A stretch of DNA of 64,000 nucleotides from Superficieibacter sp. 1612_C1 (GTDB taxonomy: Bacteria > Pseudomonadota > Gammaproteobacteria > Enterobacterales > Enterobacteriaceae): NCBI RefSeq assembly GCF_015234305.1, contig NZ_JADGMI010000004.1:1-64000 (forward strand), written 5' to 3'. Position numbers and translations under genes: made by a program. Below the pieces are notes generated by a model that was not told the origin of the DNA, did not search any database, and saw nothing but the letters and a program-made list of their open reading frames with translations. The first letter of the stretch is position 1; the number at the start of each line of letters is the position of its first letter. Shown here in pieces: positions 19,925-37,834 of this stretch.

Positions 19925-22900
19925 TTACTCGTTGTCAGAACCGCCCAGACCTGCGTTCAGCAGTTCTGCCAGGCTGGCAGACGCATCTTCCGCAGTCACC
20001 TGCGGTGCAGCTGGCAGTTCGCCCGCTGCGCGACGGCGCATACGATCCTGGTGGTACGCATAACCGGTACCCGCCGGGATCAGACGACCCACGATAACGT
20101 TCTCTTTCAGGCCACGCAGTTCGTCGCGTTTGCCCGCAACGGCTGCTTCGGTCAGGACACGCGTGGTCTCCTGGAACGATGCGGCAGAGATGAACGATTC
20201 GGTTGCCAGAGACGCTTTGGTGATACCCAGCAGATCGCGAGCATAGGTTGCTGCGATTTTGCCATTCGCTTCCAGATCGCGGTTGGCAATCTTGACGCGG
20301 GAGTATTCTACCTGCTCGCCTTCCAGGAAGTCGGAGCTACCGGCATTTTCGATGGTCGCTTTACGCAGCATCTGACGAACGATAACTTCAATGTGCTTAT
20401 CGTTAATCTTAACGCCTTGCAGACGGTAAACGTCCTGTACTTCGTTGGTGATGTAACGCGTTACCGCGTGTACGCCACGAAGACGCAGGATGTCGTGCGG
20501 CGCTTCCGGACCGTCGGAAACCACGTCACCACGTTCTACACGTTCACCTTCAAACACGTTGAGCTGACGCCATTTCGGGATCATCTCTTCGTACGGATCG
20601 CTACCATCTAACGGGGTGATAACCAGACGACGTTTACCTTTGGTTTCTTTACCGAAGGAGATGATACCGCTGATTTCCGCCAGAATAGCTGGCTCTTTCG
20701 GACGACGAGCTTCGAACAGGTCGGCAACGCGTGGCAGACCACCGGTGATGTCCTTGGTACCGCCGGATTCCTGCGGAATACGCGCCAGGGTGTCACCAGA
20801 ACTGATCTGAACGCCATCTTCCAGCTGCACAATTGCTTTACCCGGCAGGAAGTACTGAGCCGGCATGTCGGTGCCAGGGATCAGAACATCGTTACCGTTA
20901 GCATCAACGATTTTCAGCGCCGGACGCAGGTCTTTACCACCTGCGGTACGTTCCGCAGAGTCCAGTACCACCAGCGAAGACAGGCCGGTCAGTTCGTCGG
21001 TCTGACGGGTGATGGTCTGACCATCAAGCATGTCAGTGAAACGAATGAAACCTGCTACTTCGGTGATAACCGGCATGGTGTGCGGATCCCAGTTTGCTAC
21101 GGTCTCGCCGCCAGCAACCTGCTCGCCATCACCCTTCGCCATAACCGCACCGTAAGGTACTTTATAGCTCTCTTTGGTACGACCGAATTCGTCGATCAGT
21201 TTCAGCTCGGTGTTACGGGAGGTCACTACCAGTTTACCGCTGGAGTTCACAACCGACTTCGCGTTGCTGAGCTTGATGCTACCTTTGTTTTTCACCTGGA
21301 TGCTGGATTCAGCAGCCGCACGAGATGCCGCACCACCGATGTGGAACGTACGCATCGTCAGCTGTGTACCCGGCTCACCGATAGACTGTGCCGCGATAAC
21401 GCCGATAGCCTCACCTTTGTTGATGATGTGGCCACGCGCCAGGTCACGACCATAGCAGTGCGCACAAACACCAAAGTCGGTGTCACAGGATACAACGGAA
21501 CGCACTTTGACGGAGTCAACGGAGTTCTCTTCCAGCAGGTCACACCACTGTTCGTGCAGCAGCGTGTTGCGTGGAACCAGAATGTCCGCGGTACCCGGCT
21601 TCAGAATATCTTCTGCGGTCACACGACCCAGTACGCGATCGCGCAGCGGCTCTTTAACGTCACCACCCTCGATAACCGGGGTCATGGTGATGCCTTCCAG
21701 CGTGCCGCAATCGTCTTCGGTCACAACCAGATCCTGCGCAACGTCAACCAGACGACGCGTCAGATAACCGGAGTTCGCGGTTTTCAGTGCGGTATCCGCC
21801 AGACCTTTACGCGCACCGTGCGTGGAGATGAAGTACTGGAGTACGTTCAGACCTTCACGGAAGTTCGCGGTGATCGGCGTTTCGATGATGGAGCCATCCG
21901 GCTTCGCCATCAGACCACGCATACCTGCCAGCTGACGAATCTGTGCCGCAGAACCACGCGCACCGGAGTCGGCCATCATGTAGATGCTGTTGAAAGAAAC
22001 CTGCTGCTCTTCTTCACCGTCACGGTTAATCACGGTTTCAGTTTGCAGGTTATCCATCATCGCTTTGGATACACGATCGTTCGCCGCAGCCCAGATATCG
22101 ATAACTTTGTTGTAACGTTCGCCGGCGGTTACCAGACCAGACTGGAACTGCTCCTGGATCTCAGCAACTTCAGCTTCCGCTTCAGAGATGATCTCGTGTT
22201 TTTTCTCCGGGATGACCATGTCATCGATACCAACGGATGCACCTGAACGCGCTGCATAAGCAAAGCCGGTGTACATCGTCTGGTCCGCAAAAATAACGGT
22301 CGGTTTCAGGCCCAGAATACGGTAGCAAGTGTTCAGCATTTTGGAGATCGCTTTCTTGCCCAGCGCCTGGTTGACGATGGAGAAAGGCAGACCTTTCGGT
22401 ACGATCATCCACAGAATCGCACGGCCAACGGTCGTGTCTTTCAGGCTGGTTTTCGCAACGAATTCGCCGTTTTCATCTTTTTCGTATTCAGTGATACGCA
22501 CTTTTACACGCGCATGCAGAGAGGCCAGGCCAGCGCGATAAATACGCTCAGCTTCTTTCGGGCCAGTCAGCACCATGCCTTCGCCTTTGGCGTTAACACA
22601 GTCACGGGTCATGTAGTAGAGACCCAGTACAACGTCCTGAGACGGAACGATGATAGGTTCGCCGTTCGCCGGAGACAGAATGTTGTTGGTAGACATCATC
22701 AGCGCACGCGCTTCGAGCTGGGCTTCCAGCGTCAGCGGTACGTGAACAGCCATCTGGTCACCATCGAAGTCGGCGTTATAGGCCGCACACACCAGCGGGT
22801 GCAGCTGGATAGCTTTACCTTCGATCAGTACCGGTTCAAATGCCTGGATACCCAGACGGTGCAGTGTTGGTGCACGGTTCAGCAGTACCGGGTGTTCGCG

Positions 22901-24148
22901 GATCACTTCGTCGAGGATATCCCAAACGACAGCTTCTTCACGCTCAACCATTTTCTTCGCGGCTTTGATAGTGGTGGCGAGGCCACGCAGTTCCAGCTTG
23001 CCGTAAATGAACGGTTTGAACAGCTCCAGCGCCATTTTCTTCGGCAGACCGCACTGATGCAGACGCAGGTATGGACCGACGGTGATAACAGAACGACCGG
23101 AGTAGTCAACACGCTTACCGAGCAGGTTCTGACGGAAGCGACCCTGTTTACCTTTGATCATGTCGGCCAAAGATTTCAGAGGACGTTTGTTAGAACCAGT
23201 GATCGCACGACCGCGACGACCGTTATCCAGCAGGGCGTCAACCGCTTCCTGGAGCATACGTTTTTCGTTGCGTACGATGATGTCCGGCGCAGCCAGATCC
23301 AGCAGACGTTTCAGACGGTTGTTACGGTTGATAACGCGACGGTACAGATCGTTCAGATCTGACGTTGCGAAACGACCACCATCCAGCGGAACCAGCGGAC
23401 GCAGATCTGGCGGCAGAACCGGCAGAACGGTCAGGATCATCCACTCCGGCTTGTTGCCAGACTGTACGAACGCTTCCAGCAGCTTGATACGCTTGGTCAG
23501 CTTCTTACGCTTGGTTTCGGAGTTAGTTTCGTTCAGCTCTTCACGCAGCGTTTCACACTCTTGCTCCAGATCCATGCTCTTCAGCAGGGCCTGGATAGCT
23601 TCCGCACCCATCTTCGCGTCAAATTCGTCACCGAACTCTTCCAGCGCGTCCAGATACTGCTCTTCAGTCAGGATCTGTTGACGTTCCAGATTGGTCATAC
23701 CGCCTTCGATAACCACATAAGATTCAAAGTACAGTACGCGTTCGATATCACGCAGCGGCATATCGAGCAGCAGACCGATACGGGACGGCAGCGATTTCAG
23801 GAACCAGATGTGCGCAGTCGGAGAGGCCAGCTCGATGTGGCCCATACGCTCACGGCGCACTTTAGTCTGGGTCACTTCAACGCCGCACTTCTCACAGATC
23901 ACACCGCGGTGTTTCAGGCGCTTGTACTTACCGCACAGGCACTCGTAATCTTTTACTGGCCCAAAAATACGGGCGCAGAAAAGGCCGTCACGCTCAGGTT
24001 TGAACGTACGGTAGTTGATGGTTTCTGGCTTTTTAACTTCACCAAAAGACCATGAACGGATCATGTCTGGCGAGGCCAGAGCAATTTTGATCGCATCAAA
24101 CTCTTCGGTTTTAGTTTGCGCTTTCAGAAACTTTAATAAGTCTTTCAC
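19925..24148 (-). CDS. rpoC: RNA polymerase beta' subunit
   Basis: At 1407 residues it equals the E. coli length. The catalytic Mg-binding motif NADFDGDQM is at about 458-466. The N-terminal zinc-binding cysteines lie in [20 protein letters not shown] near residues 70-88, and the second zinc site in [15 protein letters not shown]. It follows rpoB after 75 bp on the same transcript. In E. coli htrC and thi genes lie downstream; here the sugar locus intervenes. Confidence 0.99.
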   Translation of the reverse strand: MKDLLKFLKAQTKTEEFDAIKIALASPDMIRSWSFGEVKKPETINYRTFKPERDGLFCARIFGPVKDYECLCGKYKRLKHRGVICEKCGVEVTQTKVRRERMGHIELASPTAHIWFLKSLPSRIGLLLDMPLRDIERVLYFESYVVIEGGMTNLERQQILTEEQYLDALEEFGDEFDAKMGAEAIQALLKSMDLEQECETLREELNETNSETKRKKLTKRIKLLEAFVQSGNKPEWMILTVLPVLPPDLRPLVPLDGGRFATSDLNDLYRRVINRNNRLKRLLDLAAPDIIVRNEKRMLQEAVDALLDNGRRGRAITGSNKRPLKSLADMIKGKQGRFRQNLLGKRVDYSGRSVITVGPYLRLHQCGLPKKMALELFKPFIYGKLELRGLATTIKAAKKMVEREEAVVWDILDEVIREHPVLLNRAPTLHRLGIQAFEPVLIEGKAIQLHPLVCAAYNADFDGDQMAVHVPLTLEAQLEARALMMSTNNILSPANGEPIIVPSQDVVLGLYYMTRDCVNAKGEGMVLTGPKEAERIYRAGLASLHARVKVRITEYEKDENGEFVAKTSLKDTTVGRAILWMIVPKGLPFSIVNQALGKKAISKMLNTCYRILGLKPTVIFADQTMYTGFAYAARSGASVGIDDMVIPEKKHEIISEAEAEVAEIQEQFQSGLVTAGERYNKVIDIWAAANDRVSKAMMDNLQTETVINRDGEEEQQVSFNSIYMMADSGARGSAAQIRQLAGMRGLMAKPDGSIIETPITANFREGLNVLQYFISTHGARKGLADTALKTANSGYLTRRLVDVAQDLVVTEDDCGTLEGITMTPVIEGGDVKEPLRDRVLGRVTAEDILKPGTADILVPRNTLLHEQWCDLLEENSVDSVKVRSVVSCDTDFGVCAHCYGRDLARGHIINKGEAIGVIAAQSIGEPGTQLTMRTFHIGGAASRAAAESSIQVKNKGSIKLSNAKSVVNSSGKLVVTSRNTELKLIDEFGRTKESYKVPYGAVMAKGDGEQVAGGETVANWDPHTMPVITEVAGFIRFTDMLDGQTITRQTDELTGLSSLVVLDSAERTAGGKDLRPALKIVDANGNDVLIPGTDMPAQYFLPGKAIVQLEDGVQISSGDTLARIPQESGGTKDITGGLPRVADLFEARRPKEPAILAEISGIISFGKETKGKRRLVITPLDGSDPYEEMIPKWRQLNVFEGERVERGDVVSDGPEAPHDILRLRGVHAVTRYITNEVQDVYRLQGVKINDKHIEVIVRQMLRKATIENAGSSDFLEGEQVEYSRVKIANRDLEANGKIAATYARDLLGITKASLATESFISAASFQETTRVLTEAAVAGKRDELRGLKENVIVGRLIPAGTGYAYHQDRMRRRAAGELPAAPQVTAEDASASLAELLNAGLGGSDNE

Positions 24149-24223
24149 GGATTTGCTCCCGTCGGAGTTAGCACAATCTGGTGCTGGCGGTTACACCAGC
24201 ACCAGTGACCTGTTGAGCGAGAG

Positions 24224-27200
24224 TTACTCGTCTTCCAGCTCGATGTTGATACCCAGCGAACGGATCTCTTTCAACAGTACGTTGAAGGATTCCGGCATGC
24301 CCGGTTCCATCTGATGGTTGCCGTCCACGATGTTTTTATACATCTTAGTACGACCGTTCACGTCATCAGACTTAACGGTGAGCATTTCCTGCAGGGTGTA
24401 TGCTGCGCCATAAGCTTCCAGCGCCCACACTTCCATCTCCCCGAAGCGCTGACCACCGAACTGCGCCTTACCACCCAGCGGCTGCTGAGTAACCAGGCTG
24501 TAAGAACCGGTAGAACGCGCGTGCATCTTGTCATCAACCAGGTGGTTCAGTTTCAGCATGTACATATAGCCGACGGTAACCTGGCGTTCGAACTGCTCGC
24601 CGGTACGACCGTCGAACAGTGTGATCTGACCGGAAGTCGGCAGGCCACCCAGCTGTAACAGTTCCTTGATTTCAGACTCTTTCGCACCGTCGAAGACCGG
24701 CGTTGCGATCGGCATGCCTTTTTTCAGGTTTTCAGCCAGACGCAGAACTTCTTCATCGCTGAAGGTGTTCAGGTCAACTTTCTGACGCACATCAGCGCCC
24801 AGATCGTAGGCACGCTGGATGAATTCGCGCAGTTTGGCGACTTCCTGCTGCTGTTTGAGCATGGCGTTAATCTTATCGCCGATACCTTTCGCAGCCATAC
24901 CCAGGTGAGTTTCCAGGATCTGACCGATGTTCATACGAGACGGTACACCCAGCGGGTTCAGCACGATGTCTACCGGCGTACCGTTAGCGTCGTGAGGCAT
25001 ATCTTCGATCGGGTTGATCTTGGAGATAACACCTTTGTTACCGTGACGACCTGCCATCTTGTCACCAGGCTGGATCCGACGTTTAACCGCCAGATAAACC
25101 TTAACGATTTTCAGCACGCCCGGTGCCAGATCGTCGCCCTGAGTGATTTTACGGCGTTTCGCTTCGAGTTTTTTCTCGAACTCGTGTTTCAGTTCATCGT
25201 ACTGCTCAGCCAGCTGTTCCAGCTGATTTTGTTTCTCTTCGTCGGTCAGGCCGAGTTCCAGCCAGCGATCGCGCGGCAGTTTGTCGAGCTTCTCAGCTTC
25301 AACGCCACCGGCAACCAGCACCGCGTAGATACGACTGAACAGGCCAGCTTCGAGGATTTGTAGTTCTTCAGACAGGTCTTTTTTGGCCTGTTTGAGCTGC
25401 ATCTCTTCGATTTCCAGCGCACGTTTGTCTTTTTCCACGCCATCACGGGTAAAGACCTGAACGTCGATGATCGTACCGGAAACACCGTTTGGTACGCGCA
25501 GAGAAGAGTCTTTAACGTCAGACGCTTTCTCACCGAAGATTGCACGCAGCAGCTTCTCTTCTGGGGTCAGCTGGGTTTCACCTTTCGGCGTTACCTTACC
25601 AACCAGAATGTCGCCACCGGTCACTTCTGCACCAATGTAAACGATACCGGATTCATCCAGTTTGGAGAGCGCAGCTTCACCCACGTTCGGGATATCAGCG
25701 GTGATCTCTTCTGGCCCCAGCTTGGTGTCACGGGACACACACGCCAGTTCCTGAATATGGATGGTGGTGAAACGGTCTTCCTGAACAACACGCTCGGATA
25801 CGAGGATGGAGTCTTCGAAGTTGTAACCGTTCCACGGCATGAACGCCACGCGCATGTTCTGACCCAGCGCCAGTTCACCGAGGTCGGTGGACGGGCCATC
25901 TGCCAGCACGTCGCCGCGCTCGATTGGCTCACCCAGAGACACACACGGCATCTGGTTGATACAGGTGTTCTGGTTAGAACGGGTGTATTTGGTCAGGTTA
26001 TAGATGTCGATACCCGCTTCGCCCGGATACATCTCATCTTCGTTAACTTTGATAACGATACGGGATGCATCGACGTACTGTACGGTACCGCCACGCTTAG
26101 CAACTGCCGTAACACCGGAGTCAACGGCAACAGCACGTTCCATACCAGTACCAACCAGCGGCTTATCAGCACGCAGAGTTGGAACGGCCTGACGTTGCAT
26201 GTTCGCACCCATCAATGCACGGTTGGCGTCATCGTGCTCCAGGAACGGGATCAGGGACGCACCGACGGATACCACCTGCTGAGTGGATACGTCCATGTAG
26301 TCAACCTGATCGCGGCTGAACAAGCTGGATTCGCCTTTGCTACGGCAGGTAACCAGATCTTCTACAAAGTGGCCTTCGTCATCCAGGTTGGAGTTCGCCT
26401 GAGCGATAACGTAGTTGCCCTCTTCGATAGCAGACAGGTAGTGAATTTCGTCGGTTACGACACCGTCAGTCACTTTACGATACGGAGTCTCGAGGAAACC
26501 GTATTCGTTAGTCTGTGCGTACACGGACAGGGAGTTGATCAGACCGATGTTCGGACCTTCAGGCGTTTCGATAGGACATACGCGACCGTAGTGTGTCGGG
26601 TGTACGTCTCGAACTTCGAAGCCTGCGCGTTCACGGGTCAGACCGCCTGGGCCGAGTGCGGAGATACGACGTTTGTGCGTAATCTCAGACAGCGGGTTGT
26701 TCTGGTCCATAAACTGAGACAGCTGGCTGGAACCAAAGAACTCTTTCACTGCCGCAGAAATCGGTTTGGCGTTGATCATATCCTGAGGCATCAGGGTATC
26801 CAGATCGCCTAAAGACAGACGCTCTTTCACCGCACGCTCAACACGTACCAGGCCAACGCGGAACTGGTTTTCCGCCATTTCGCCTACGGAACGGATACGA
26901 CGGTTGCCGAGGTGGTCGATGTCATCGACTTCGCCGATACCGTTACGGATACCGATGAGTTTTCTCATGACTTCGATGATGTCGTCTTTGCTCAGGATAC
27001 CAGAGCCTTCGATTTCATCGCGCAGCAGAGAACGGTTGAACTTCATACGACCTACCGCAGACAGATCGTAGCGGTCTTCAGAGAAGAACAGGTTCTCGAA
27101 CAGGCTTTCAGCGGCTTCACGTGTCGGCGGCTCACCAGGGCGCATCATACGGTAGATTTCTACCAGTGCGCTCAGGCGATCGTTAGTTGGGTCGACGCGA

Positions 27201-28252
27201 ATCGTTTCAGAAATATACGCACCGTGATCCAGATCGTTGGTGAACAGCGTTTCAATACGCTTGTGACCAGCCTGGCTCAGCTTAGCCAGCAGATCGAGGC
27301 TTAGCTCCATGTTTGCCGGGCAGATCAGCTCACCAGTGGATTCGTCAACGTAGTCTCTGGCCGCAACTTTACCTGCGATATACTCAACCGGAACTTCGAT
27401 ATGCTTGATATCGTCTTTTTCCAGCTGGCGAATATGGCGCGCAGTAATACGGCGAGCTTTTTCGACGTAGATTTTGCCATTGGCTTCAATGTCAAAGGAG
27501 GCGGTTTCGCCGCGCAGGCGTTCCGGCACCAGTTCCATTTGCAGCTTGTTGTCGCGAATTTCGAAGACAACTTTCTCAAAGAACAGGTCAAGGATCTGCT
27601 CAGTGGTGTACTGCAATGCACGCAGAATGATGGTTGCAGGCAGTTTACGACGACGGTCGATACGGACAAACAGGTTGTCTTTCGGATCGAATTCGAAGTC
27701 CAGCCAGGAACCACGGTAAGGAATGATACGCGCGTTATACAGCACTTTACCCGAAGAGTGGGTTTTGCCTTTGTCGGAGTCAAAGAAGACGCCTGGGCTA
27801 CGGTGCAACTGAGAAACGATAACACGCTCAGTACCGTTGATAACAAAGGTACCGTTATCGGTCATGAGCGGAATTTCGCCCATGTACACTTCTTGTTCTT
27901 TAATATCTTTAACGGTGCCTTCCGGCGCTTCACGCTCGTAGATCACCAGACGCAGTTTTACGCGCAGCGGTGCCGAATAGGTCACGCCACGGATCTGACA
28001 TTCCTGCACGTCAAATACTGGCTCGCCCAGGCGATAGCTGACGTACTGTAGCTCAGAATTACCGCTATAGCTGGCAATCGGGAATACGGAACGGAAAGCT
28101 GCTTCCAGACCATACTGCCCTTCAGGATCTTGCTCGATAAACTTCTGAAACGAGTCAAGCTGGATGGAAAGGAGATAAGGAATGTCCAGAACCTGCGGAC
28201 GCTTTCCAAAATCCTTACGAATACGTTTTTTCTCGGTATAGGAGTAAACCAT
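24224..28252 (-). CDS. rpoB: RNA polymerase beta subunit
   Basis: At 1342 residues it equals the E. coli length, starting [20 protein letters not shown]. The rifampicin-binding cluster ([20 protein letters not shown], then [11 protein letters not shown]) has the wild-type susceptible sequence. The active-site region near [10 protein letters not shown] is intact. It is transcribed from the rplKAJL promoters after partial attenuation behind rplL; the 321-bp leader is described separately. Confidence 0.99.
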   Translation of the reverse strand: MVYSYTEKKRIRKDFGKRPQVLDIPYLLSIQLDSFQKFIEQDPEGQYGLEAAFRSVFPIASYSGNSELQYVSYRLGEPVFDVQECQIRGVTYSAPLRVKLRLVIYEREAPEGTVKDIKEQEVYMGEIPLMTDNGTFVINGTERVIVSQLHRSPGVFFDSDKGKTHSSGKVLYNARIIPYRGSWLDFEFDPKDNLFVRIDRRRKLPATIILRALQYTTEQILDLFFEKVVFEIRDNKLQMELVPERLRGETASFDIEANGKIYVEKARRITARHIRQLEKDDIKHIEVPVEYIAGKVAARDYVDESTGELICPANMELSLDLLAKLSQAGHKRIETLFTNDLDHGAYISETIRVDPTNDRLSALVEIYRMMRPGEPPTREAAESLFENLFFSEDRYDLSAVGRMKFNRSLLRDEIEGSGILSKDDIIEVMRKLIGIRNGIGEVDDIDHLGNRRIRSVGEMAENQFRVGLVRVERAVKERLSLGDLDTLMPQDMINAKPISAAVKEFFGSSQLSQFMDQNNPLSEITHKRRISALGPGGLTRERAGFEVRDVHPTHYGRVCPIETPEGPNIGLINSLSVYAQTNEYGFLETPYRKVTDGVVTDEIHYLSAIEEGNYVIAQANSNLDDEGHFVEDLVTCRSKGESSLFSRDQVDYMDVSTQQVVSVGASLIPFLEHDDANRALMGANMQRQAVPTLRADKPLVGTGMERAVAVDSGVTAVAKRGGTVQYVDASRIVIKVNEDEMYPGEAGIDIYNLTKYTRSNQNTCINQMPCVSLGEPIERGDVLADGPSTDLGELALGQNMRVAFMPWNGYNFEDSILVSERVVQEDRFTTIHIQELACVSRDTKLGPEEITADIPNVGEAALSKLDESGIVYIGAEVTGGDILVGKVTPKGETQLTPEEKLLRAIFGEKASDVKDSSLRVPNGVSGTIIDVQVFTRDGVEKDKRALEIEEMQLKQAKKDLSEELQILEAGLFSRIYAVLVAGGVEAEKLDKLPRDRWLELGLTDEEKQNQLEQLAEQYDELKHEFEKKLEAKRRKITQGDDLAPGVLKIVKVYLAVKRRIQPGDKMAGRHGNKGVISKINPIEDMPHDANGTPVDIVLNPLGVPSRMNIGQILETHLGMAAKGIGDKINAMLKQQQEVAKLREFIQRAYDLGADVRQKVDLNTFSDEEVLRLAENLKKGMPIATPVFDGAKESEIKELLQLGGLPTSGQITLFDGRTGEQFERQVTVGYMYMLKLNHLVDDKMHARSTGSYSLVTQQPLGGKAQFGGQRFGEMEVWALEAYGAAYTLQEMLTVKSDDVNGRTKMYKNIVDGNHQMEPGMPESFNVLLKEIRSLGINIELEDE

Positions 28253-28573
28253 TAGGGTTCCTCAGCTCGCTGACAAGTCGACCCACGCTGCCCAGCAAAG
28301 GGGCAGTTTATGCAACACTATTTTGTTGACCGGAAAATGGAACACTTTCCGCAATGCCTGTTGCTATCACGCTTAAACCATTTCATTGCGATTTACACAG
28401 AACAGACGCTCTGTCGCAGTATATTAAGGCGTCGATAGAAACAAGCATTGTCAGGACAACCAGTAGTCAAACAGTGTGAAATGCTACTAGTGCCTTACAG
28501 CGCAAAAAGGCTGGTGACTAAAAAGTCACCAGCCATCAGCCTGATTTCTCAGGCTGCAACCGGAAGGGTTGGC
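28253..28573 (-). promoter_or_regulatory. rplL-rpoB intercistronic region with attenuator
   Basis: No gene lies in these 321 bases. Two hairpins follow rplL: CAGCCTGA/TCAGGCTG at 28537-28556, and the strong GGCTGGTGAC/GTCACCAGCC stem at 28509-28534 followed on the minus strand by TTTTT. In E. coli the equivalent attenuator stops about 80% of transcripts, which sets ribosomal protein to polymerase ratios. An RNase III processing stem follows there; the conserved downstream sequence suggests the same here. Confidence 0.85.
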
Positions 28574-28939
<366 letters not shown>

Positions 28940-29005
28940 TTAAATTGTTCCTGAAAATCAGAATAAGTTTATACGTAAGCAGATGCTTGATAAAGATAGT
29001 GGCGA

Positions 29006-29503
29006 TTAGGCCGCTTCTTTCGCATCGCGTACAGCAGCCAGAGTACGAACCAGTTTGCCAGCCGAAGCTTCTTTCATGGTTGCCATCAGGCGTGCAATTG
29101 CTTCTTCGTAGGTCGGCAGGGTTGCCAGGCGATCGATTTGCGATGCCGGGATCAACTCACCTTCAAAGGCTGCGGCTTTGACCTCAAATTTTGCATTCGC
29201 TTTCGCGAACTCTTTGAACAGACGAGCAGCAGCGCCCGGGTGTTCCATAGAGTATGCAATCAGGGTCGGACCAACAAACGCATCTTTCAGGCACTCGAAC
29301 TGAGTACCTTCAACAGCACGACGCAGCAGGGTGTTACGAACAACACGCATGTATACGCCAGCTTCGCGACCTGCTTTACGCAGTTCAGTCATTTTGTCTA
29401 CAGTCACGCCACGGGAATCCGCAACTACTGCAGACAGCGCGCCTTTGGCTACTTCGCTGACTTCAGCAACAATCGCTTGTTTGTCTTGAAGATTTAAAGC
29501 CAT
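29006..29503 (-). CDS. rplJ: 50S ribosomal protein L10
   Basis: L10 anchors the L7/L12 stalk and, with L12, represses its own mRNA by binding the leader. The conserved start [15 protein letters not shown] at 29503 gives 165 residues, the E. coli length; an in-frame GTG further upstream lies in the leader. The ribosome-binding site is CCAGGAG. Confidence 0.98.
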   Translation of the reverse strand: MALNLQDKQAIVAEVSEVAKGALSAVVADSRGVTVDKMTELRKAGREAGVYMRVVRNTLLRRAVEGTQFECLKDAFVGPTLIAYSMEHPGAAARLFKEFAKANAKFEVKAAAFEGELIPASQIDRLATLPTYEEAIARLMATMKEASAGKLVRTLAAVRDAKEAA

Positions 29504-29789
29504 TAGCTTTGCTCCTGGATGTTTGCCAGAGCTCATGCTCTGGAACTCACTTCACTCTCCCCAACGGAAAGAGCGTCTTAATACGGTGAGCAGAAACAAG
29601 CCAGAGTATCAGAAATAATCTTAGCGTTCTGTCACCGTCTACGCAGGGGATTAAGTCTCTTACGAAACTCCTGCGGTCTTCGACGGAGGCCTGGATAGGC
29701 CAGGCTCCAACGAACAAATCTGTTGTCCCCTAACCGAGGTTAGAGGAATCGTGGGCGAAGATTGTAGACAAATCCACCGCCCACGTAAA
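29504..29789 (-). promoter_or_regulatory. rplJ promoter and L10-binding leader
   Basis: The minus strand carries a -10 TACAAT (29761-29766) and -35 TTTACG (29784-29789) with a 17-bp spacer, as in E. coli PL10. A structured leader of about 250 bases follows. It includes the CCTCTAACCTCGGTTAGGG stem-loop and the segment before rplJ where the L10-L12 complex is known to bind for autogenous control. Confidence 0.8.
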
Positions 29790-29796
29790 GCTAATC

Positions 29797-31002
<1,206 letters not shown>

Positions 31003-31022
31003 CTATGCCCATAAAAACAAAA

Positions 31023-31059
31023 GGCGCGAAATTGTATGTCAATTTCGCGCCCTGTGCAA
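31023..31059 (-). promoter_or_regulatory. rplK promoter overlapping the nusG terminator
   Basis: The minus strand has a -35 TTGCAC (31054-31059), a 17-bp spacer and a -10 TACAAT (31031-31036). The same bases form the secE-nusG terminator, a 12-bp stem GGCGCGAAATTG/CAATTTCGCGCC (31023-31034 with 31040-31051) followed by TTTTGTTTTT on the minus strand. The -10 lies in the loop and stem of that hairpin. Confidence 0.8.
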
Positions 31060-31090
31060 CGATTAAATCGTCGCTTTTTTGATCGCCCGC

Positions 31091-31636
31091 TTACGCTTTT
31101 TCGACCTGCGCAAAGTCCAGTTCTACCGGGGTCGCACGACCAAAGATAGAAACGGACACTTTCAGACGAGACTTCTCGTAGTCCACTTCTTCAACCACAC
31201 CGTTGAAGTCAGCAAACGGACCATCGCTAACCCGAACCATTTCACCCGGCTCGAACAGCGTTTTCGGACGCGGTTTATCGCCAACCTGTTGCAGGCGGTT
31301 CATGATCGCATCAACTTCTTTGTCGCTGATTGGCGCAGGACGGTCAGAGGTGCCACCGATGAAACCCATTACGCGCGGTACGCTACGCACCAGGTGCCAG
31401 CTCGCGTCGTTCATCACCATCTGGACCAGCACGTAGCCTGGGAAGAATTTGCGCTCGCTTTTGCGACGCTGGCCGCCACGGATTTCGACCACTTCTTCGG
31501 TCGGGACCATGACTTCACCAAACAACTCTTCCATATTGTGTAATTTGATATGCTCACGCAGCGAAGTCGCTACGCGGCCTTCAAAACCGGAAAACGCCTG
31601 AACGACGTACCAGCGCTTTTTAGGAGCTTCAGACAT
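31091..31636 (-). CDS. nusG: Transcription elongation/antitermination factor NusG
   Basis: The 181-residue protein binds the RNA polymerase clamp, reduces pausing, recruits Rho and links polymerase to the ribosome. The N-terminal NGN domain begins [19 protein letters not shown] and the C-terminal KOW domain contains [20 protein letters not shown]. It is separated from secE by one base on a common transcript. Confidence 0.99.
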   Translation of the reverse strand: MSEAPKKRWYVVQAFSGFEGRVATSLREHIKLHNMEELFGEVMVPTEEVVEIRGGQRRKSERKFFPGYVLVQMVMNDASWHLVRSVPRVMGFIGGTSDRPAPISDKEVDAIMNRLQQVGDKPRPKTLFEPGEMVRVSDGPFADFNGVVEEVDYEKSRLKVSVSIFGRATPVELDFAQVEKA

Positions 31637-31637
31637 C

Positions 31638-32021
31638 TCAGAACCTCAGGCCAGTGATAAAGGATACCAGGCGGACCAGAATACCATCCAGCCCCCACAG
31701 GATCAGCGACATGACAGCAGTCACTGCAGCCACGATTAACGTAGTGTGTAACGTTTCCTGACGAGTTGGCCAAATCACCTTACGGACTTCGGTTCTCGCT
31801 TCGCGGGCAAAAGCAACGGTCGCCTTGCCTTTCGTTGTCAACAGCGCGACACCACCCGCTGCAGCAATAAGAATTACTACTGCCAGCGCGCGTAGCGGCA
31901 GCATCATGTCACGATAAAGATAGTTGCCGACGATAGCTACGAGGAGCAATACAGCAACAACCACCCACTTCATCGCTTCCAGGCCGCGCCCGCTCCCTTG
32001 AGCTTCGGTATTCGCACTCAT
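31638..32021 (-). CDS. secE: Preprotein translocase subunit SecE
   Basis: SecE clamps the SecY channel. The conserved start [19 protein letters not shown] at 32021 gives 127 residues, as in E. coli. Three transmembrane segments are visible (about 20-38, 45-63 and 95-115), with the amphipathic cytosolic helix containing [13 protein letters not shown] before the last. secE-nusG follow tuf here as they follow tufB in E. coli. Confidence 0.98.
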   Translation of the reverse strand: MSANTEAQGSGRGLEAMKWVVVAVLLLVAIVGNYLYRDMMLPLRALAVVILIAAAGGVALLTTKGKATVAFAREARTEVRKVIWPTRQETLHTTLIVAAVTAVMSLILWGLDGILVRLVSFITGLRF

Positions 32022-32204
32022 AAACCAACCTGTCATCAGAATTCAGACAAACATTTTCACCCCGCGTAAGCGAGGCGAGCCAAACCGAAATGCGCTGCTG
32101 CGTTTCGGTGCTATATACTTCCTCAAACGCCCTCTACAGAGCCTGTCTCAGCAATGATTATGACTTAAAAAATCACTGATGAGCCAGGTTCTGGTTCGAA
32201 AGCG
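32022..32204 (-). promoter_or_regulatory. tuf-secE intergenic region with secE promoter region
   Basis: This stretch closely resembles, from memory, the E. coli tufB-secE spacer, including the TTTTTTAAGTCATAATCATTGCTGAGAC-like segment with a TCATAAT -10 and the GGCTCTGTAGAGGGCGTTT segment further on. It is therefore a tufB-type downstream flank. No gene is present. Confidence 0.65.
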
Positions 32205-32206
32205 TG

Positions 32207-32235
32207 CAAAAAGGGCATCAAATGATGCCCTTTTA
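32207..32235. terminator. tuf terminator (bidirectional hairpin)
   Basis: AAAAGGGCATCA-AA-TGATGCCCTTTT is a 12-bp stem with A and T tracts on its two sides, 30 bp after the tuf stop. It matches the hairpin I recall behind E. coli tufB. Confidence 0.88.
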
Positions 32236-32264
32236 TTGCGCATTGCGTCAAATGTTATCAGCAA

Positions 32265-35644
<3,380 letters not shown>

Positions 35645-35727
35645 TTATTGCATTAGGCGTTCAGATAAGTTTTCCAGTGCGGACGCTTACCTGAAGCGCC
35701 CGCCTGTTGACTATGACTCCGAAGGGA

Positions 35728-36213
<486 letters not shown>

Positions 36214-36293
36214 TTAATTCAGGATTGTCCAAAACTCAAAGAGTTTAGTTTGACATTAAGATAAAACGTTTGGCCTTACTTAACGGAGAACCA

Positions 36294-36771
<478 letters not shown>

Positions 36772-36793
36772 GAAATATACAGCGATCTTGTCA

Positions 36794-37081
36794 TCACCAG
36801 GCCAATTGGCCTGAATGTTTTATCGTGAGTCTGACGAAACCAGTATAGTCAACCCTGACGATGCTGGTCGAAATTTGAGCAGAAAAACCACGCGCATTAA
36901 CGTCTTCTTCAAGCACATAGACTGATATGGGGGCGGCACTCAGCATTTCAAGAAAGCGGTTGCCCTCAACGCCTGCCTGCACGCCGTCGGAGATCAGTAG
37001 CAGATCGTCGCCCTCACGCAGCATGCGCAGTAAGGTCGTCATATCACAATGCCAGGGAGAGTGGCGCAAGGTGTGCAGCAT
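36794..37081 (-). CDS. tusB: Sulfur relay protein TusB
   Basis: TusB (DsrH family, 95 residues) forms the TusBCD hexamer that passes persulfide sulfur from TusA to TusE for 2-thiolation of tRNA wobble uridine. The last codons contain a perfect 16-bp palindrome CAGGCCAATTGGCCTG (36798-36813), which may act as an RNA hairpin at the end of the operon. It starts 7 bp after tusC. Confidence 0.95.
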   Translation of the reverse strand: MLHTLRHSPWHCDMTTLLRMLREGDDLLLISDGVQAGVEGNRFLEMLSAAPISVYVLEEDVNARGFSAQISTSIVRVDYTGFVRLTIKHSGQLAW

Positions 37082-37088
37082 GTCAGCC

Positions 37089-37448
37089 TCAAAACGTCAT
37101 AATGACGTCGTAGTTATCCAGTTTTTCCCGCAGAGCATCAGGCTCCAGCACCTCAACGTCCAGTACGCGCGGCGTTTCGGCGCTGAATCCGCGCTCACGC
37201 AGCGAGGCCGCGCACAGCCAGCAGTTATCGATATCGTACAGCGGGAGCACTTTAAACGTGGCGATATAATCACGCGCCAGGATCGTCGCGGGCTGCTGAC
37301 CGGCCAGCAGTTGCAGCACACCGTCACCGAGGAAAAAAACGCCCGTGTCGTCAGTCAGTGCCGAGGTAGCCAGCAGTGCATCCAGCCCTTCCCGTCCGGC
37401 GGCAGAACCGTGCGGCGCGGAGGTAAAAACAAAAGCGACGCGTTTCAT
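37089..37448 (-). CDS. tusC: Sulfur relay protein TusC
   Basis: TusC (DsrF family) has 119 residues, starting [27 protein letters not shown], and is the structural partner in the TusBCD complex. Its start shares one base with the tusD stop (TGATG), so translation is coupled. Confidence 0.96.
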   Translation of the reverse strand: MKRVAFVFTSAPHGSAAGREGLDALLATSALTDDTGVFFLGDGVLQLLAGQQPATILARDYIATFKVLPLYDIDNCWLCAASLRERGFSAETPRVLDVEVLEPDALREKLDNYDVIMTF

Positions 37449-37834
37449 CAGAATTGCACCACTCTGTCACAGGTGAGCGCCGCTTCCGCCAGTGCCCCCA
37501 GACCGGTGAGGGAAAATCCCTCTTCAAGGTTTGCACCCGGCAGTGCCAGATGTCCGGATTCGGACTCATCGGTGATCCCACGGCGTAATGCCGCCGCCAC
37601 ACAAATATGCAGCGCCACTCCGTGCTCCTGATGCAAACGCTGCCACGCCCGCACCAGATCAAACTCGTCGCTGGCCGGAGAGGTAAGCTGATTCGCGTTA
37701 TAAACGCCTTCACGATAGAAGAAGACGCAGGCCAGTTCGTGCCCTTCAGCCAGCAGCGCCTGGGCAAATTGCCACGCGCTCGATGCCTGTTGAGTCCCGT
37801 AAGCCGGGCCTGTCACCAGCAGGGCAAAACGCAT
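37448..37834 (-). CDS. tusD: Sulfurtransferase TusD
   Basis: TusD (DsrE family, 128 residues) carries the sulfur-accepting cysteine, Cys78 in [12 protein letters not shown], that takes persulfide from TusA. The N-terminal [18 protein letters not shown] segment is typical. It overlaps the yheO stop by one base (TAATG). Confidence 0.97.
   Translation of the reverse strand: MRFALLVTGPAYGTQQASSAWQFAQALLAEGHELACVFFYREGVYNANQLTSPASDEFDLVRAWQRLHQEHGVALHICVAAALRRGITDESESGHLALPGANLEEGFSLTGLGALAEAALTCDRVVQF

Noticed and set aside
21080-22246. A 388-codon plus-strand frame antisense to rpoC (and similar ones over rpoB at 25757-26812)
   Set aside because: Same codon-bias artefact; no ribosome-binding site and the sense gene is conserved throughout.
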